NCBI GenBank assembly: GCA_965248765.1
Contig: CBDFKF010000002.1
Span: 310,001-374,000 of the forward strand
DNA: 64,000 nucleotides
Source of the DNA: CBDFKF01 sp965248765
GTDB lineage: Bacteria > Pseudomonadota > Alphaproteobacteria > VGEJ01
Direction of reading: 5' to 3'
The translations under genes were made by a program, and so were the position numbers. Positions 54,701-62,388 of this stretch are shown here, in pieces (the first letter of the stretch is position 1; every line of letters begins with the position of its first letter). The notes below the pieces were generated by a model. The model had not been told where the DNA came from. It did not search any database and worked only from the letters and a program-made list of their open reading frames with translations.

Positions 54701-55243
54701 CTATCGCGTGAGCCCGGGGAACCGCTTCGCGGTGTAGGTCTCGGCCGGGAACGACTTGTTGCCGATGTCGAGCATGCGGGCACGGCCGGTGACGCGGAAC
54801 ACATCGGCCTCGACCTCGGTCAGCACCAGGGTGATCGGCGGGTCCATCTGCGGCCCCTCGAGGTCGGTCGAGAGATAGGGCCGATAGGTGACCTCGATTT
54901 TTTGCAGGCTGGTCGCCGCGTCATCGAGATGGCGGACGATCTCGCGGCTGACATTGTCCAGCGTCACCGCGATCTCGGGCACCGGCGCGGTGTCGACTGG
55001 CGGCAGCTCGAGCTCGAAGCCGAGCGCCACGAAACGCACTTTCTTGCCCGCATCGAGCGGGGCGTCGGTCTCGAGGCGGGCGTTGAGATCAACGTGGTCA
55101 CGTACCACCCGAATGGCTGTAGGCTCGCCGTCATCGTCCACGAAGGCGGGATGCCTCAGCTCCAGCGTGTGGAGAATCACCACGTCCGACGGCGCCGAGG
55201 CGTAGGCTTCGCGGATCGCCTGCTCGAGAGCCGGATCGGGCAT
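54701..55243 (-). CDS. Phage tail-associated DUF1833 protein
   Basis: This 180-residue protein begins PDPALEQAIREAYASAPSDV and contains VILHTLELRHPAFVDDDGEP, FELELPPVDTAPVPEIAVTL and ITLVLTEVEADVFRVTGRAR. I recognise it as the DUF1833 family, which regularly precedes NlpC/P60 and TipJ in tail modules. Exact role unknown. It is four bases from the NlpC/P60 gene. Confidence 0.78.
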   Translation of the reverse strand: MPDPALEQAIREAYASAPSDVVILHTLELRHPAFVDDDGEPTAIRVVRDHVDLNARLETDAPLDAGKKVRFVALGFELELPPVDTAPVPEIAVTLDNVSREIVRHLDDAATSLQKIEVTYRPYLSTDLEGPQMDPPITLVLTEVEADVFRVTGRARMLDIGNKSFPAETYTAKRFPGLTR

Positions 55244-55246
55244 GGC

Positions 55247-55689
55247 TCAGGCCGCCTGCCCGAGGTCCGCCGGACGGTTGCGGATCGGGGTATCGTCGCG
55301 GCTCTTGATCTCCCTCAGGACGCCGCCCCGAGTCAGGTGATAGAGCGCGCCGGCGAGGAGAGCTGCAAAATAGGTGAAGCTGTTGTCGCAGGCTTGCGCG
55401 AACTTCTCGTCCTCCAGGAACATACACGCCCCATGGCACAATTGGAGCACGGGGCAGGCCCGGCATTCGGGACGCAGGGAGTGGTGGCGAGAGGTCGTGA
55501 GGCGAATGTCGTCGATTGCGGAGACATCACCAAGACGGTGATCGGGAGTCATCGCGTTCTGGCAGGTGTACACGTTGCCGGTGAGATCGACCGCGATGTG
55601 ATCGTCCCGATCCATCCCACAAATCTGATCGAGTGCCGTCGCGGGGCGCCTCTGCGCCAGGCTTGCCGCAAACGCGCGCACGTCCCTCG
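55247..55689 (-). pseudogene. SPASM-domain (radical SAM) protein, C-terminal remnant
   Basis: The block GMDRDDHIAVDLTGNVYTCQ, HRLGDVSAIDDIRL, CRACPVLQLCHGACMFLEDE, then FAQACDNSFTYFAALLAGAL, shows the Cys pattern of a SPASM auxiliary iron-sulfur domain (C...GDV...CxxC..CxGxC...C). The radical SAM core that should precede it is missing. The frame joins directly to an MmeI-like fragment near 55690. Such enzymes modify peptides. No substrate gene is visible. It sits directly upstream of the phage tail genes on the same strand, where more tail genes would be expected. Confidence 0.65.
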
Positions 55690-56334
55690 CCGGTGCGCGT
55701 CTCGATGAAGTCGAGGAAGATGTCGCGCGGCTCGAACACCCCGGTGTCGTCGGCGAACATGCAGAACACGACCCGCACGAGGAAGCGTTCCAGATCGTAC
55801 CCCCCGGTGCCCCGCATCCGCGAGCGCGTCGTGCAGTCGCCCGACCAGCTCGGCGGCTTTGATGTTCGCCGGGTCCTGATCCCGGAAGGTCCGTCGCTGC
55901 ACGCCGAGGATGAACCCGAACGCCTCGACATGCGCGGGCAGGTCCGCGAGCGGGAAGGCGACGACTTCGCGCTCGTCGAGATCGTGAAGCTCGAAGGTCT
56001 GGAAGTCGCTCACCAGGATGGAGCGCGGGCGGTCGCGCTCGGGCAGCGCGTCGAAATACTCCCCGGCCTGTTCGTAGGCCGCTTCCAGGTCGCGCCCGGC
56101 GCTCTTCTGCTCGACGATGAGAACGCCCGGCCAGAACAAGTCAATGAACCCGGAGCGATTGTCGAGCTTGGAGACGTGTTGCTCGTAGCGGGCAACCTCA
56201 CGACGGCGTTTCCCAAAGACCTCAAAGAACTCGTTGTAGAAGCTCTGCGTCTCGCCCTTCTCGTACGCGGCGTCCTTCCAGTCTTCGGCAAAGACGGCGG
56301 CGCGGTCGCGCACCTCGTTCCACGACAGGCGCAT
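55690..56334 (-). pseudogene. MmeI-like restriction-modification enzyme, N-terminal fragment
   Basis: ATG 56334 opens MRLSWNEVRDRAAVFAEDWK, then YEKGETQSFYNEFFEVFGKR. The nuclease motif is NRSGFIDLFWPGVLIVEQKS (D...ExK). FQTFELHDLDEREVVAFPLA and the helical spacer VQRRTFRDQDPANIKAAELV follow. A one-base shift in a g-run near 55815 separates this from DLERFLVRVVFCMFADDTGV and FEPRDIFLDFIETRTGE, after which the SPASM remnant begins. The methyltransferase core and target-recognition domain are missing. It resembles the N-terminus of single-chain type IIG/IIL enzymes. Confidence 0.78.
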
Positions 56335-56449
56335 CAGGCCGCGCCGCCCGCATTGCGCCGCGTGCCGGACAGCCTGCCGCAGTCCGGGAGCGGATGAAGG
56401 GCAGCAGGCGGGACAGTTCCCTGTTCGGTAGCGCGAACGCGAGGCCCGA

Positions 56450-56764
56450 TCATGCGTGCAGAGCGCCCGCGCGCCGTTCGGCGGCGACCCTCTCCCGGCG
56501 CGCCTGCGCAAGCTCGTAGCTCGCCTGCATCCGCATCCAGTGCTCGGCAGTGCCCCAGCCGATATCCTCCAGCGCCAGCGCCATGTTCGCCGACACGCCC
56601 GCCTTGCCATTCAGCAGGCGAGACAACGTTCCCCGCTCGCACCCGAGACGCTCCGCCGTCTCGGTCACGTTCCAGCCCACATCATTCATGCTCTCGCGGA
56701 TGAGTTCGCCCAGGTGCGGCGGGTTCGGCATCGGGCCGACGCGATCGTTCGCAATATCGTTCAT
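56450..56764 (-). CDS. higA: HigA-type antitoxin (XRE family)
   Basis: This 104-residue protein has a VapI/HigA helix-turn-helix, NVTETAERLGCERGTLSRLL, with PPHLGELIRESMNDVGW before it and the family motif SANMALALEDIGWGTAEHWM after. It neutralises HigB and represses the operon. It follows the toxin gene by 19 bp, the toxin-first order typical of higBA. Confidence 0.9.
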   Translation of the reverse strand: MNDIANDRVGPMPNPPHLGELIRESMNDVGWNVTETAERLGCERGTLSRLLNGKAGVSANMALALEDIGWGTAEHWMRMQASYELAQARRERVAAERRAGALHA

Positions 56765-56783
56765 GGTCAGCGCTCCCCTTCGG

Positions 56784-57056
56784 TCAGTGGTAGTCGATCA
56801 GGTCCACGTCCACGGCCTCTCCGTCCTCGAAGCGGAATACCACGCGCCAGTTGCCCGAGACGCGGACGCCCCACCGGCCCGCACGGTCGCCCTTCAGGGG
56901 ATGCAGCCGGAAGCCCGGCGCGTCGGCGCTGCCCGGATGCGTTGCCTCTTGCAGCCGGAACAGGATACGCGGGAGCCGTGGCACATGATCGGCAGGCAAC
57001 CGCGCCGCGTCGTCGCGTTCGTGCAGCGCCCGCAGTCCCTTGTGCCTGATCTTCAC
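56784..57056 (-). CDS. higB: HigB-type mRNA interferase toxin
   Basis: This 90-residue RelE-superfamily toxin has a GTG start at 57056. It contains GLRALHERDDAARLPADHVP, DAPGFRLHPLKGDRAGRWGV (the L-P-x-G-like segment) and RVSGNWRVVFRFEDGEAVDV with the catalytic basic and aromatic residues, ending DLIDYH. It cleaves mRNA at the ribosome when free of HigA. A perfect inverted repeat just upstream is a likely autoregulatory operator. Confidence 0.9.
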   Translation of the reverse strand: MKIRHKGLRALHERDDAARLPADHVPRLPRILFRLQEATHPGSADAPGFRLHPLKGDRAGRWGVRVSGNWRVVFRFEDGEAVDVDLIDYH

Positions 57057-57063
57057 GATTCAC

Positions 57064-57082
57064 TGTAGCGCGCCACGCTACA
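57064..57082 (-). promoter_or_regulatory. Putative HigA operator
   Basis: Arms tgtagcg and cgctaca are separated by 5 bp, lying 8-26 bp upstream of the higB start. This is the expected place for antitoxin-mediated repression. Confidence 0.6.
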
Positions 57083-57955
57083 CGCCGCAAGCGTCCGCCG
57101 TGCCGTCACGTCCGGCGACGACTCTGCGGAGCGGTAACGTGTGCACGTCCCGGCTCTGCGCTGCGGGAACATGTGCGATGGCTGCCCGACGGTGCGGTCC
57201 GAGTGAATGACGCTGCCGGAGCGCACACCTTCGTACATTGATCTGTTACCTCGTGCTTCCTATAGTGCCGCTTGGAAGCCGCGCGGCGGTTCGGGGACTG
57301 TCTCGGCAAGTGCGCGGCGGGCGCTGCCACTCAAACGCCGCCCGGGCTAAATGCCGGTTGCACAACGGCTTTCATCGCCCGACGGTTTGAGCGGTCAGGA
57401 AGCGCGATTGGGATGCCCTTCGGCGCGTGGTTCTCACACCCGACGCACTTCAGCCGGTTCTTGTAGGCGTACCGAGAAATCGAAAAACGTTAATGTTATC
57501 AATGCCTGTATTGGAACCGGGTGACGTTTGCCCGAGCGAACGAACTTCGAACTTTCGAAATCTGAAATCCCGCTAACCCCTTGAAACTTCTACGGTCTGA
57601 AATCCCGTACTGAATCGGCGCGGTCAACAGTCGCGGAGAATATCGGCAGAGAGAGAGCGGATTCGGGCCGAATCGCGGGACCGGCGGTCAACGGTCGTAG
57701 GCCGAAACCCGCGCGAATACTGGGCTTTCCGGCCCCACCCGGCGCGGCAGGAGAATGTTGGGGCGTGAGGTTTGGCGGAGAGAGAGGGATTCGAACCCTC
57801 GAAACGGAGTTACCCGTTTAACGGTTTAGCAAACCGATGAGAATTTCCCATCATAGCCCGAAAAACCATTCAGTTACAGGAGGTTGCGCCCTGGCAATGG
57901 CGGTAAATGTGGGCCTGTACGGAGAACATTCCGGCCTCAAATTTGGGAACAGTCG
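57083..57955. other. Non-coding region upstream of higBA with tRNA scar
   Basis: I find no protein gene. It contains short direct repeats (tctgaaatcccg at 57561 and 57596; cggtcaac(a/g)gtcg at 57621 and 57685) and the tRNA-Ser fragment at 57773-57836. Confidence 0.5.
57773..57836 (-). tRNA. tRNA-Ser(GCU) 3' fragment, likely attachment-site scar
   Basis: Read on the minus strand it holds an anticodon arm (cggt, loop ttGCTaa, accg), a long variable arm (aaacgg paired with ccgttt), a T-arm gaggg-ttcgaat-ccctc, and an acceptor strand ending ccgCCA. The 5' acceptor strand and D-arm are absent in the adjoining sequence. It is therefore about two-thirds of a serine tRNA. Site-specific integrases commonly use this part, and it lies at the edge of the prophage and toxin-antitoxin region. 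Confidence 0.8.
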
Positions 57956-58282
57956 ATGCAAGACCTGATCGCCCGGCTTGAGGCCGCGACGGAGGGAAGC
58001 CGGTTGCTCGACACCGACATTTGGAATTGGCGATGTCAGCAGCGGGGCAAGCCTGAGGCAATGGTGCTGATGCTGCCTGACGGACACTTCCCCGTCACCA
58101 CCAGGATCGACGCGATGGTGACGCTGTTCCCCAAAGACTGGTTGTGGATCATCTACGGGAACCACGGCGACGGGATGGTTGAGCTATTCCCCTCTGGGGA
58201 TCGCAACAGCTTCCGCAAGACACATGGCGCAACGGTCCCGCTCGCCGGCTGCATCGCCGCACTCAAGGCCTCGCACACCTGA
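57956..58282 (+). CDS. Small phage-type hypothetical protein
   Basis: This 108-residue protein begins MQDLIARLEAATEGSRLLDT, an opening I associate with small phage/alphaproteobacterial proteins of the ABA-sandwich type. Later segments are HFPVTTRIDAMVTLFPKDWL and HGATVPLAGCIAALKASH. Function unknown. It begins 119 bp beyond the tRNA-Ser fragment. Confidence 0.65.
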   Translation: MQDLIARLEAATEGSRLLDTDIWNWRCQQRGKPEAMVLMLPDGHFPVTTRIDAMVTLFPKDWLWIIYGNHGDGMVELFPSGDRNSFRKTHGATVPLAGCIAALKASHT

Positions 58283-58314
58283 TCACAGAAGCACTCGTGC
58301 CAGGGCCTCATCGG

Positions 58315-58599
58315 TCACGTGGCCCACTTGGCGATCAACAAGCAGAGAAAACAGAAAGCAATAAAGAGGGGGTAGACCCAGGATTGGACAACAAAACGGT
58401 CCAGGACGAACCATCGGACTTCGTCGATCCGGGTAACGTCATCCTCCGTTAGGCCGCGGTCGGCCAGATTCTCCGCCTGGGTGCGGAGAGCACGCCCTTT
58501 GACAATCAAGGCGTCGTCGTAGTAAAGGCAACGGCCGCCGCACTGATCCGCGCCGCTCGGGCGCCGGCCATTGAGGTGCGGCCCCGCCGACGCCTGCAC
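58315..58599 (-). CDS. Hypothetical protein with C-terminal membrane segment
   Basis: This possible 94-residue protein (RTQAENLADRGLTEDDVTRI, then a membrane helix WVYPLFIAFCFLCLLIAKW) has no recognised family and no clear ribosome-binding site. The N-terminal third may be spurious. Confidence 0.35.
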   Translation of the reverse strand: MQASAGPHLNGRRPSGADQCGGRCLYYDDALIVKGRALRTQAENLADRGLTEDDVTRIDEVRWFVLDRFVVQSWVYPLFIAFCFLCLLIAKWAT

Positions 58600-59270
58600 C
58601 GTCCATATAGCGTGACGACGTGTCCCGAAGCAACACCAGCAGGCGGCGATATACGGTTGGCAAGGACCCCATCGAGCTCAAAACGCGATACCGGAAATGG
58701 CGGCAAAAAACGGGCGGATTCTGCCGGCGATTCAGCCCCCCCCCCTGAAACGGCCGGAAAATCGAGATTTAGAGCCCTTTCACGCCTCTTGATCGGCGGA
58801 TTCGCAAAGACTTTTGGTTTTCGCTCACCTGAGGGCGGCCGCCCCGCAAACCGTTGATAACCCTGGTCTCATCCGGCCTCTTCCGGCATCTTCCGGATTC
58901 ACAAAGACTTTTGTCCCCTTACCCCGCATTTCCCAGGTAGCTCATCTATCTGATGCCGTTTCCGCTTGATTCTGTTATAAGAATCATAGGTTTAGGCTAG
59001 ATAGAGGGTGGAGCATGAACGAGTTCTAGGCCGCCCCACAGCAATTGCGCCCTCGCTCAGTTGGTTGCCGAGAGAAGCTAGCGAGGGGCAGCCCTCTTGG
59101 CGCCGTTTATTCCACAGATACTCGCGACCGTTGAGCCGGCGGTCGGCCAATACTGTTGACTTGGTCGGTCAACTGATGAAAAGTCTCGTTGAGGCTGTCT
59201 CGAACGAGACGCGGCGCGGATATAACCGGCCGGTTCCGGGGCCGCCGCGCCTCGCATGGAGGGGAAACTC
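58600..59270. other. Non-coding region upstream of ABC operon
   Basis: It holds a 19-bp direct repeat with one mismatch (58798-58816 and 58895-58913) and an operator-like inverted repeat (58967-58986). No gene is supported. Confidence 0.5.
58967..58986 (+). promoter_or_regulatory. Operator-like inverted repeat upstream of ABC operon
   Basis: Perfect arms tgattct and agaatca are separated by 6 bp (gttata). It lies 285 bp upstream of the binding-protein start. Its size and symmetry suit a LacI- or GntR-type repressor site. Confidence 0.4.
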
Positions 59271-60896
59271 ATGACGAAACGCAGCAGCAAGACTGGTGTG
59301 ACGCGTCGCCGCGCGCTTAAGACTGGCGCGGCGGGTTTGGCGCTGACGTCGGCGGCCGGGATCGGTCCAAGGTTCCTGACGCGCCGCGCAAGCGCGGCCG
59401 GGCTGGCCCCCGGCATGACCGGCGGGCCCACCGGCTTCCCGGGCGCGGAGCGCTATCAGTACAACGAGACCATGGCCGCCGGCCGCGCCATCGAGGGCAT
59501 CAAGAAGCTCAAGGCCGAAGGCAAGGCGCCCGACAAGCTGGCCGTGGCCATGTTCGACGGCGCCGTCGGCCACTTCACGACCAGCCATCCCGAGGGCGCG
59601 CCGACCCCGCTCGAGGTGTGGGAGAAGGAGACCGGCGTCAAGATCGACATGATCGGCATCGCGGGCGATGACCTCTATGTCAAGATGATACAGGACGTGA
59701 CGACCCAGGCCGGCCTCTACGACGTCTATTGCATCTTCGTCAACCACTACGGCGACCTTACGGACGCCGGCGGCCTCGTCGTTCTCGACGACTTCGTCGC
59801 GAAGCATAAGCCCGACTGGGACGATCCAGAGCGCGGCGTGCCGCCCTCGGTGTACGCGCTCTTGTACAAATACAAGGGCAACGTGGTGGGCATGTCGTAC
59901 GATGGCGATTTCTGGACCTGGTACTATCGCAAGGACCTGTTCGGCGATCCGACGCACCAGAATGCCTTCGCCGACAAGTACGGCTATGCGCTGAGGACGC
60001 CGGCGACGTGGGATCAGATCGACGATGTGGCGGCCTACTTCCACAGCACCGGGATCGACGGGCACAGCAACTACATGGGCAAGGTCTGGGGGCTTGGAAC
60101 CTGGGTCAGCCGATACGTCTCCCGCGCCCAACCGAACATGTACCTGTTCGATCTAGATGGCAACCCGACCATCGATTCCGACGCGGGCATCGAGAACACC
60201 GAGAAGCACATGCAGTACGCCAAATACGCGGGCAACGGCGCCTCCTATACCTGGAGCTGGTTCGAGTCTTACGGCAGCATGGCCGCGGGCACCTCGGCGA
60301 TGGCCGGCGTCAATACCAACCTGGCCAAGTTCCTCGACCGCCCCGCGGACGATTCGGTTGAGTGGCTCGCCACCACGGTCGGCGGCAAGTTGGGTGCGTT
60401 CCTGCCGCCCGGCACTCAGTTCGGCGACGATCTCGTGCGTCGCACCGTCTTCTACGGCAATGTGAGCACCGCGATTTCGTCGCAGAGCAAATATCCGGAG
60501 GCGGCCTTCCTGTTCAATCAGTGGGCCAGTTCGACCACCATCTACCCGTGGCTGAGCGCCAACCCGACCGGCGTCATGGATCCTTTCCAGACGTCGAACT
60601 TCACGGATCCGCTGATCATCGAGGCCTACCACCCCTACGCCATGGACATCATCCAGGAGACCGTCAAGTACGGGGCGCCGATGCTGAGCATGCCGGGCGC
60701 GCAGGCAATGCATGAGGCGCTGGACGAGAACATCCAGGCGGCGCACGCGGGCAGCGTCACCGCCAAAGAGGCGATGCAGAACACGGCCAAGAAGTGGCGG
60801 CGGATACTGCAAAAGAAGGGCGAAACCCGCATGATCGAGGCGATCATCGAGGACCGCAAGGCTTGGCCGACCGTCATCGACAAGATGCCGACCTGA
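59271..60896 (+). CDS. ABC transporter substrate-binding protein, Tat-exported
   Basis: This 541-residue periplasmic binding protein (family 1, carbohydrate type) carries a twin-arginine signal TRRRALKTGAAGLALTSAAG. The mature part has LEVWEKETGVKIDMIGIAGD, WTWYYRKDLFGDPTHQNAFA and RTPATWDQIDDVAAYFHSTG, typical of sugar-binding proteins. It is longer than most (400-450). ATG 59271 is preceded by ggagggg. It is followed by a strong hairpin and the permease genes. The ligand is probably a sugar or polyol. Confidence 0.9.
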   Translation: MTKRSSKTGVTRRRALKTGAAGLALTSAAGIGPRFLTRRASAAGLAPGMTGGPTGFPGAERYQYNETMAAGRAIEGIKKLKAEGKAPDKLAVAMFDGAVGHFTTSHPEGAPTPLEVWEKETGVKIDMIGIAGDDLYVKMIQDVTTQAGLYDVYCIFVNHYGDLTDAGGLVVLDDFVAKHKPDWDDPERGVPPSVYALLYKYKGNVVGMSYDGDFWTWYYRKDLFGDPTHQNAFADKYGYALRTPATWDQIDDVAAYFHSTGIDGHSNYMGKVWGLGTWVSRYVSRAQPNMYLFDLDGNPTIDSDAGIENTEKHMQYAKYAGNGASYTWSWFESYGSMAAGTSAMAGVNTNLAKFLDRPADDSVEWLATTVGGKLGAFLPPGTQFGDDLVRRTVFYGNVSTAISSQSKYPEAAFLFNQWASSTTIYPWLSANPTGVMDPFQTSNFTDPLIIEAYHPYAMDIIQETVKYGAPMLSMPGAQAMHEALDENIQAAHAGSVTAKEAMQNTAKKWRRILQKKGETRMIEAIIEDRKAWPTVIDKMPT

Positions 60897-60930
60897 GGCA
60901 ACGAGCGCGGTCGTTCATGCGAATGGAGAG

Positions 60931-60957
60931 CGGGCGGTGTGAGTTTCACACCGCCCG
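60931..60957 (+). terminator. Intra-operon hairpin after binding-protein gene
   Basis: A 12-bp perfect stem (cgggcggtgtga, loop gtt, tcacaccgcccg) is followed by tctccttcttt. It sits 34 bp past the binding-protein stop, a usual place for a hairpin that stabilises or attenuates, giving more binding protein than permease. Confidence 0.65.
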
Positions 60958-61071
60958 TCTCCTTCTTTACCGTGGGTCTATTGCGGTGGCCGTCGTCGCA
61001 AACGCGCGGCGGCGGTGTTTGAGCACGATCGGCAAGGCCGCGACCGTCCGAACGAGGGAGAAACCTCGAAA

Positions 61072-61935
61072 ATGACGCCACGTCTTCTACCCGAGCTCGG
61101 GCGCTACCTCCTCATCCTGCTGGCGGTCGCCTTTGCGCTGCTGCCGATCTTTTGGATGACCACGATGGCGTTCAAGCCGGTCTTCGAGTGGAACGTCGCG
61201 ACCGCCGTCGATCTCGAGTGGTTGCCGAGGCAACCCACGTTGGTCAATTTCGAGTTCATTTTCACCGCCGAGTATCCGGGGCTGAATGTCCACCTGCCCA
61301 AAACCGCGGTCCGCCCGATCTTCGCCAGCCTGCTGACCGCCTCGCTCGGCACGCTTTTCGCACTCGTCGTCGGCACCTTCGCGGCCTACGCGGTCTCGCG
61401 GTTCAAGCTCATCGAGCCGATCGGTCTGACGGTCCTTCAGCTCCGCCTGTTCCCCCCGCTAGCGGTCATGGTTCCGCTGATGGTCTTTTGGACCTACCTC
61501 GATCTGATCGACACGTGGTTCGGGCTGGCGTTGATCTACGGCATCATGAACATCCCGTTCTCCTACTGGCTAATGAAGACATTCTTCGATGAGGTGCCCA
61601 TCGAGATCGAAGAAGCGGCCATGGTCGAGGGCTGCAGCCACTGGCGCGTGTTCTACCATGTGACCTTGCCGATGGTGCGCGCCCCGCTCGCCACAACCGC
61701 GTTGTTCGTGTTCATCCTGTGCTGGAGCGACTACGCCGTCGCGCTGTTCCTGACGAGCAAGGACTGGGTCACCATTCCCGTCTACATGAACAGTCTGTCA
61801 TCGGCGGTGACCGGCCACATGTACGGCGCCAAGGCGGCTTTGGGGCTCATTGCGGCGGTGCCGCCGATCATCTTCGGATTGATTATCCAACGCGATCTGG
61901 TCCGCGGCCTCACCTTCGGTGCGCTCAAGCAATGA
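61072..61935 (+). CDS. ABC transporter permease (MalG-like)
   Basis: This 287-residue inner-membrane permease has about six membrane segments (YLLILLAVAFALLPIFWMTT, LLTASLGTLFALVVGTFAAY). The EAA loop reads IEEAAMVEGCSHWRVFYHVT LP, which contacts the ATPase. A carbohydrate-family C-terminus follows (GLIAAVPPIIFGLIIQRDLV, then RGLTFGALKQ). Its gene precedes the MalF-like permease gene, the reverse of the common malF-malG order, with a halogenase remnant between them. Confidence 0.9.
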   Translation: MTPRLLPELGRYLLILLAVAFALLPIFWMTTMAFKPVFEWNVATAVDLEWLPRQPTLVNFEFIFTAEYPGLNVHLPKTAVRPIFASLLTASLGTLFALVVGTFAAYAVSRFKLIEPIGLTVLQLRLFPPLAVMVPLMVFWTYLDLIDTWFGLALIYGIMNIPFSYWLMKTFFDEVPIEIEEAAMVEGCSHWRVFYHVTLPMVRAPLATTALFVFILCWSDYAVALFLTSKDWVTIPVYMNSLSSAVTGHMYGAKAALGLIAAVPPIIFGLIIQRDLVRGLTFGALKQ

Positions 61936-61983
61936 GCTCGGCTCGCTGCGCGCGGCGTTCGCGATATTTCGAAACCGGGTGCG

Positions 61984-62388
61984 ATGAGCAAGCGTAAGGA
62001 GTCCATGCGTATTGGGCTGCTCGAGTTTCGCAAGCATCTCGGCGCCGCCCAAAACCAGTATCCGACACACCCCGAGGTTCGGGCGAAACTGCCGCGGAGC
62101 GAGTATCGCAGCGTCGGCATACTGGGGGCGGGCACCGCCGGCCACCTGACCGCGCTGGCGATGCGCAAGTTTCGGCCGGACCTCGATGTGACGATCATCT
62201 CGTCGAGCAAAATTCCCGTGATCGGAGTCGGCGAATCGACGACATCCGAGATGCCGCCTTTCCTTCACGGCCTCCTCGGGCTCGATATTCACGAGTTCTA
62301 CAAGCAGGTGAAGCCGACCTGGAAATTCGGCATCCGCAAACCAGTACTTGAGGACTTGAGCGATGGCGACACACGACCTGGCAGCTAA
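61984..62388 (+). pseudogene. Flavin-dependent (tryptophan-type) halogenase, N-terminal fragment
   Basis: It reads SVGILGAGTAGHLTALAMRK (GxGxxG FAD site), VTIISSSKIPVIGVGESTTS (the GVGESTxP-type signature of flavin halogenases) and EFYKQVKPTWKFGIR. About 115 recognisable residues remain of roughly 500. The WxWxIP motif and catalytic Lys are absent. After about 62340 the frame runs as unrelated codons into the following permease gene, overlapping it by 26 bp. The start could be 61984 or 62005. Confidence 0.75.
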
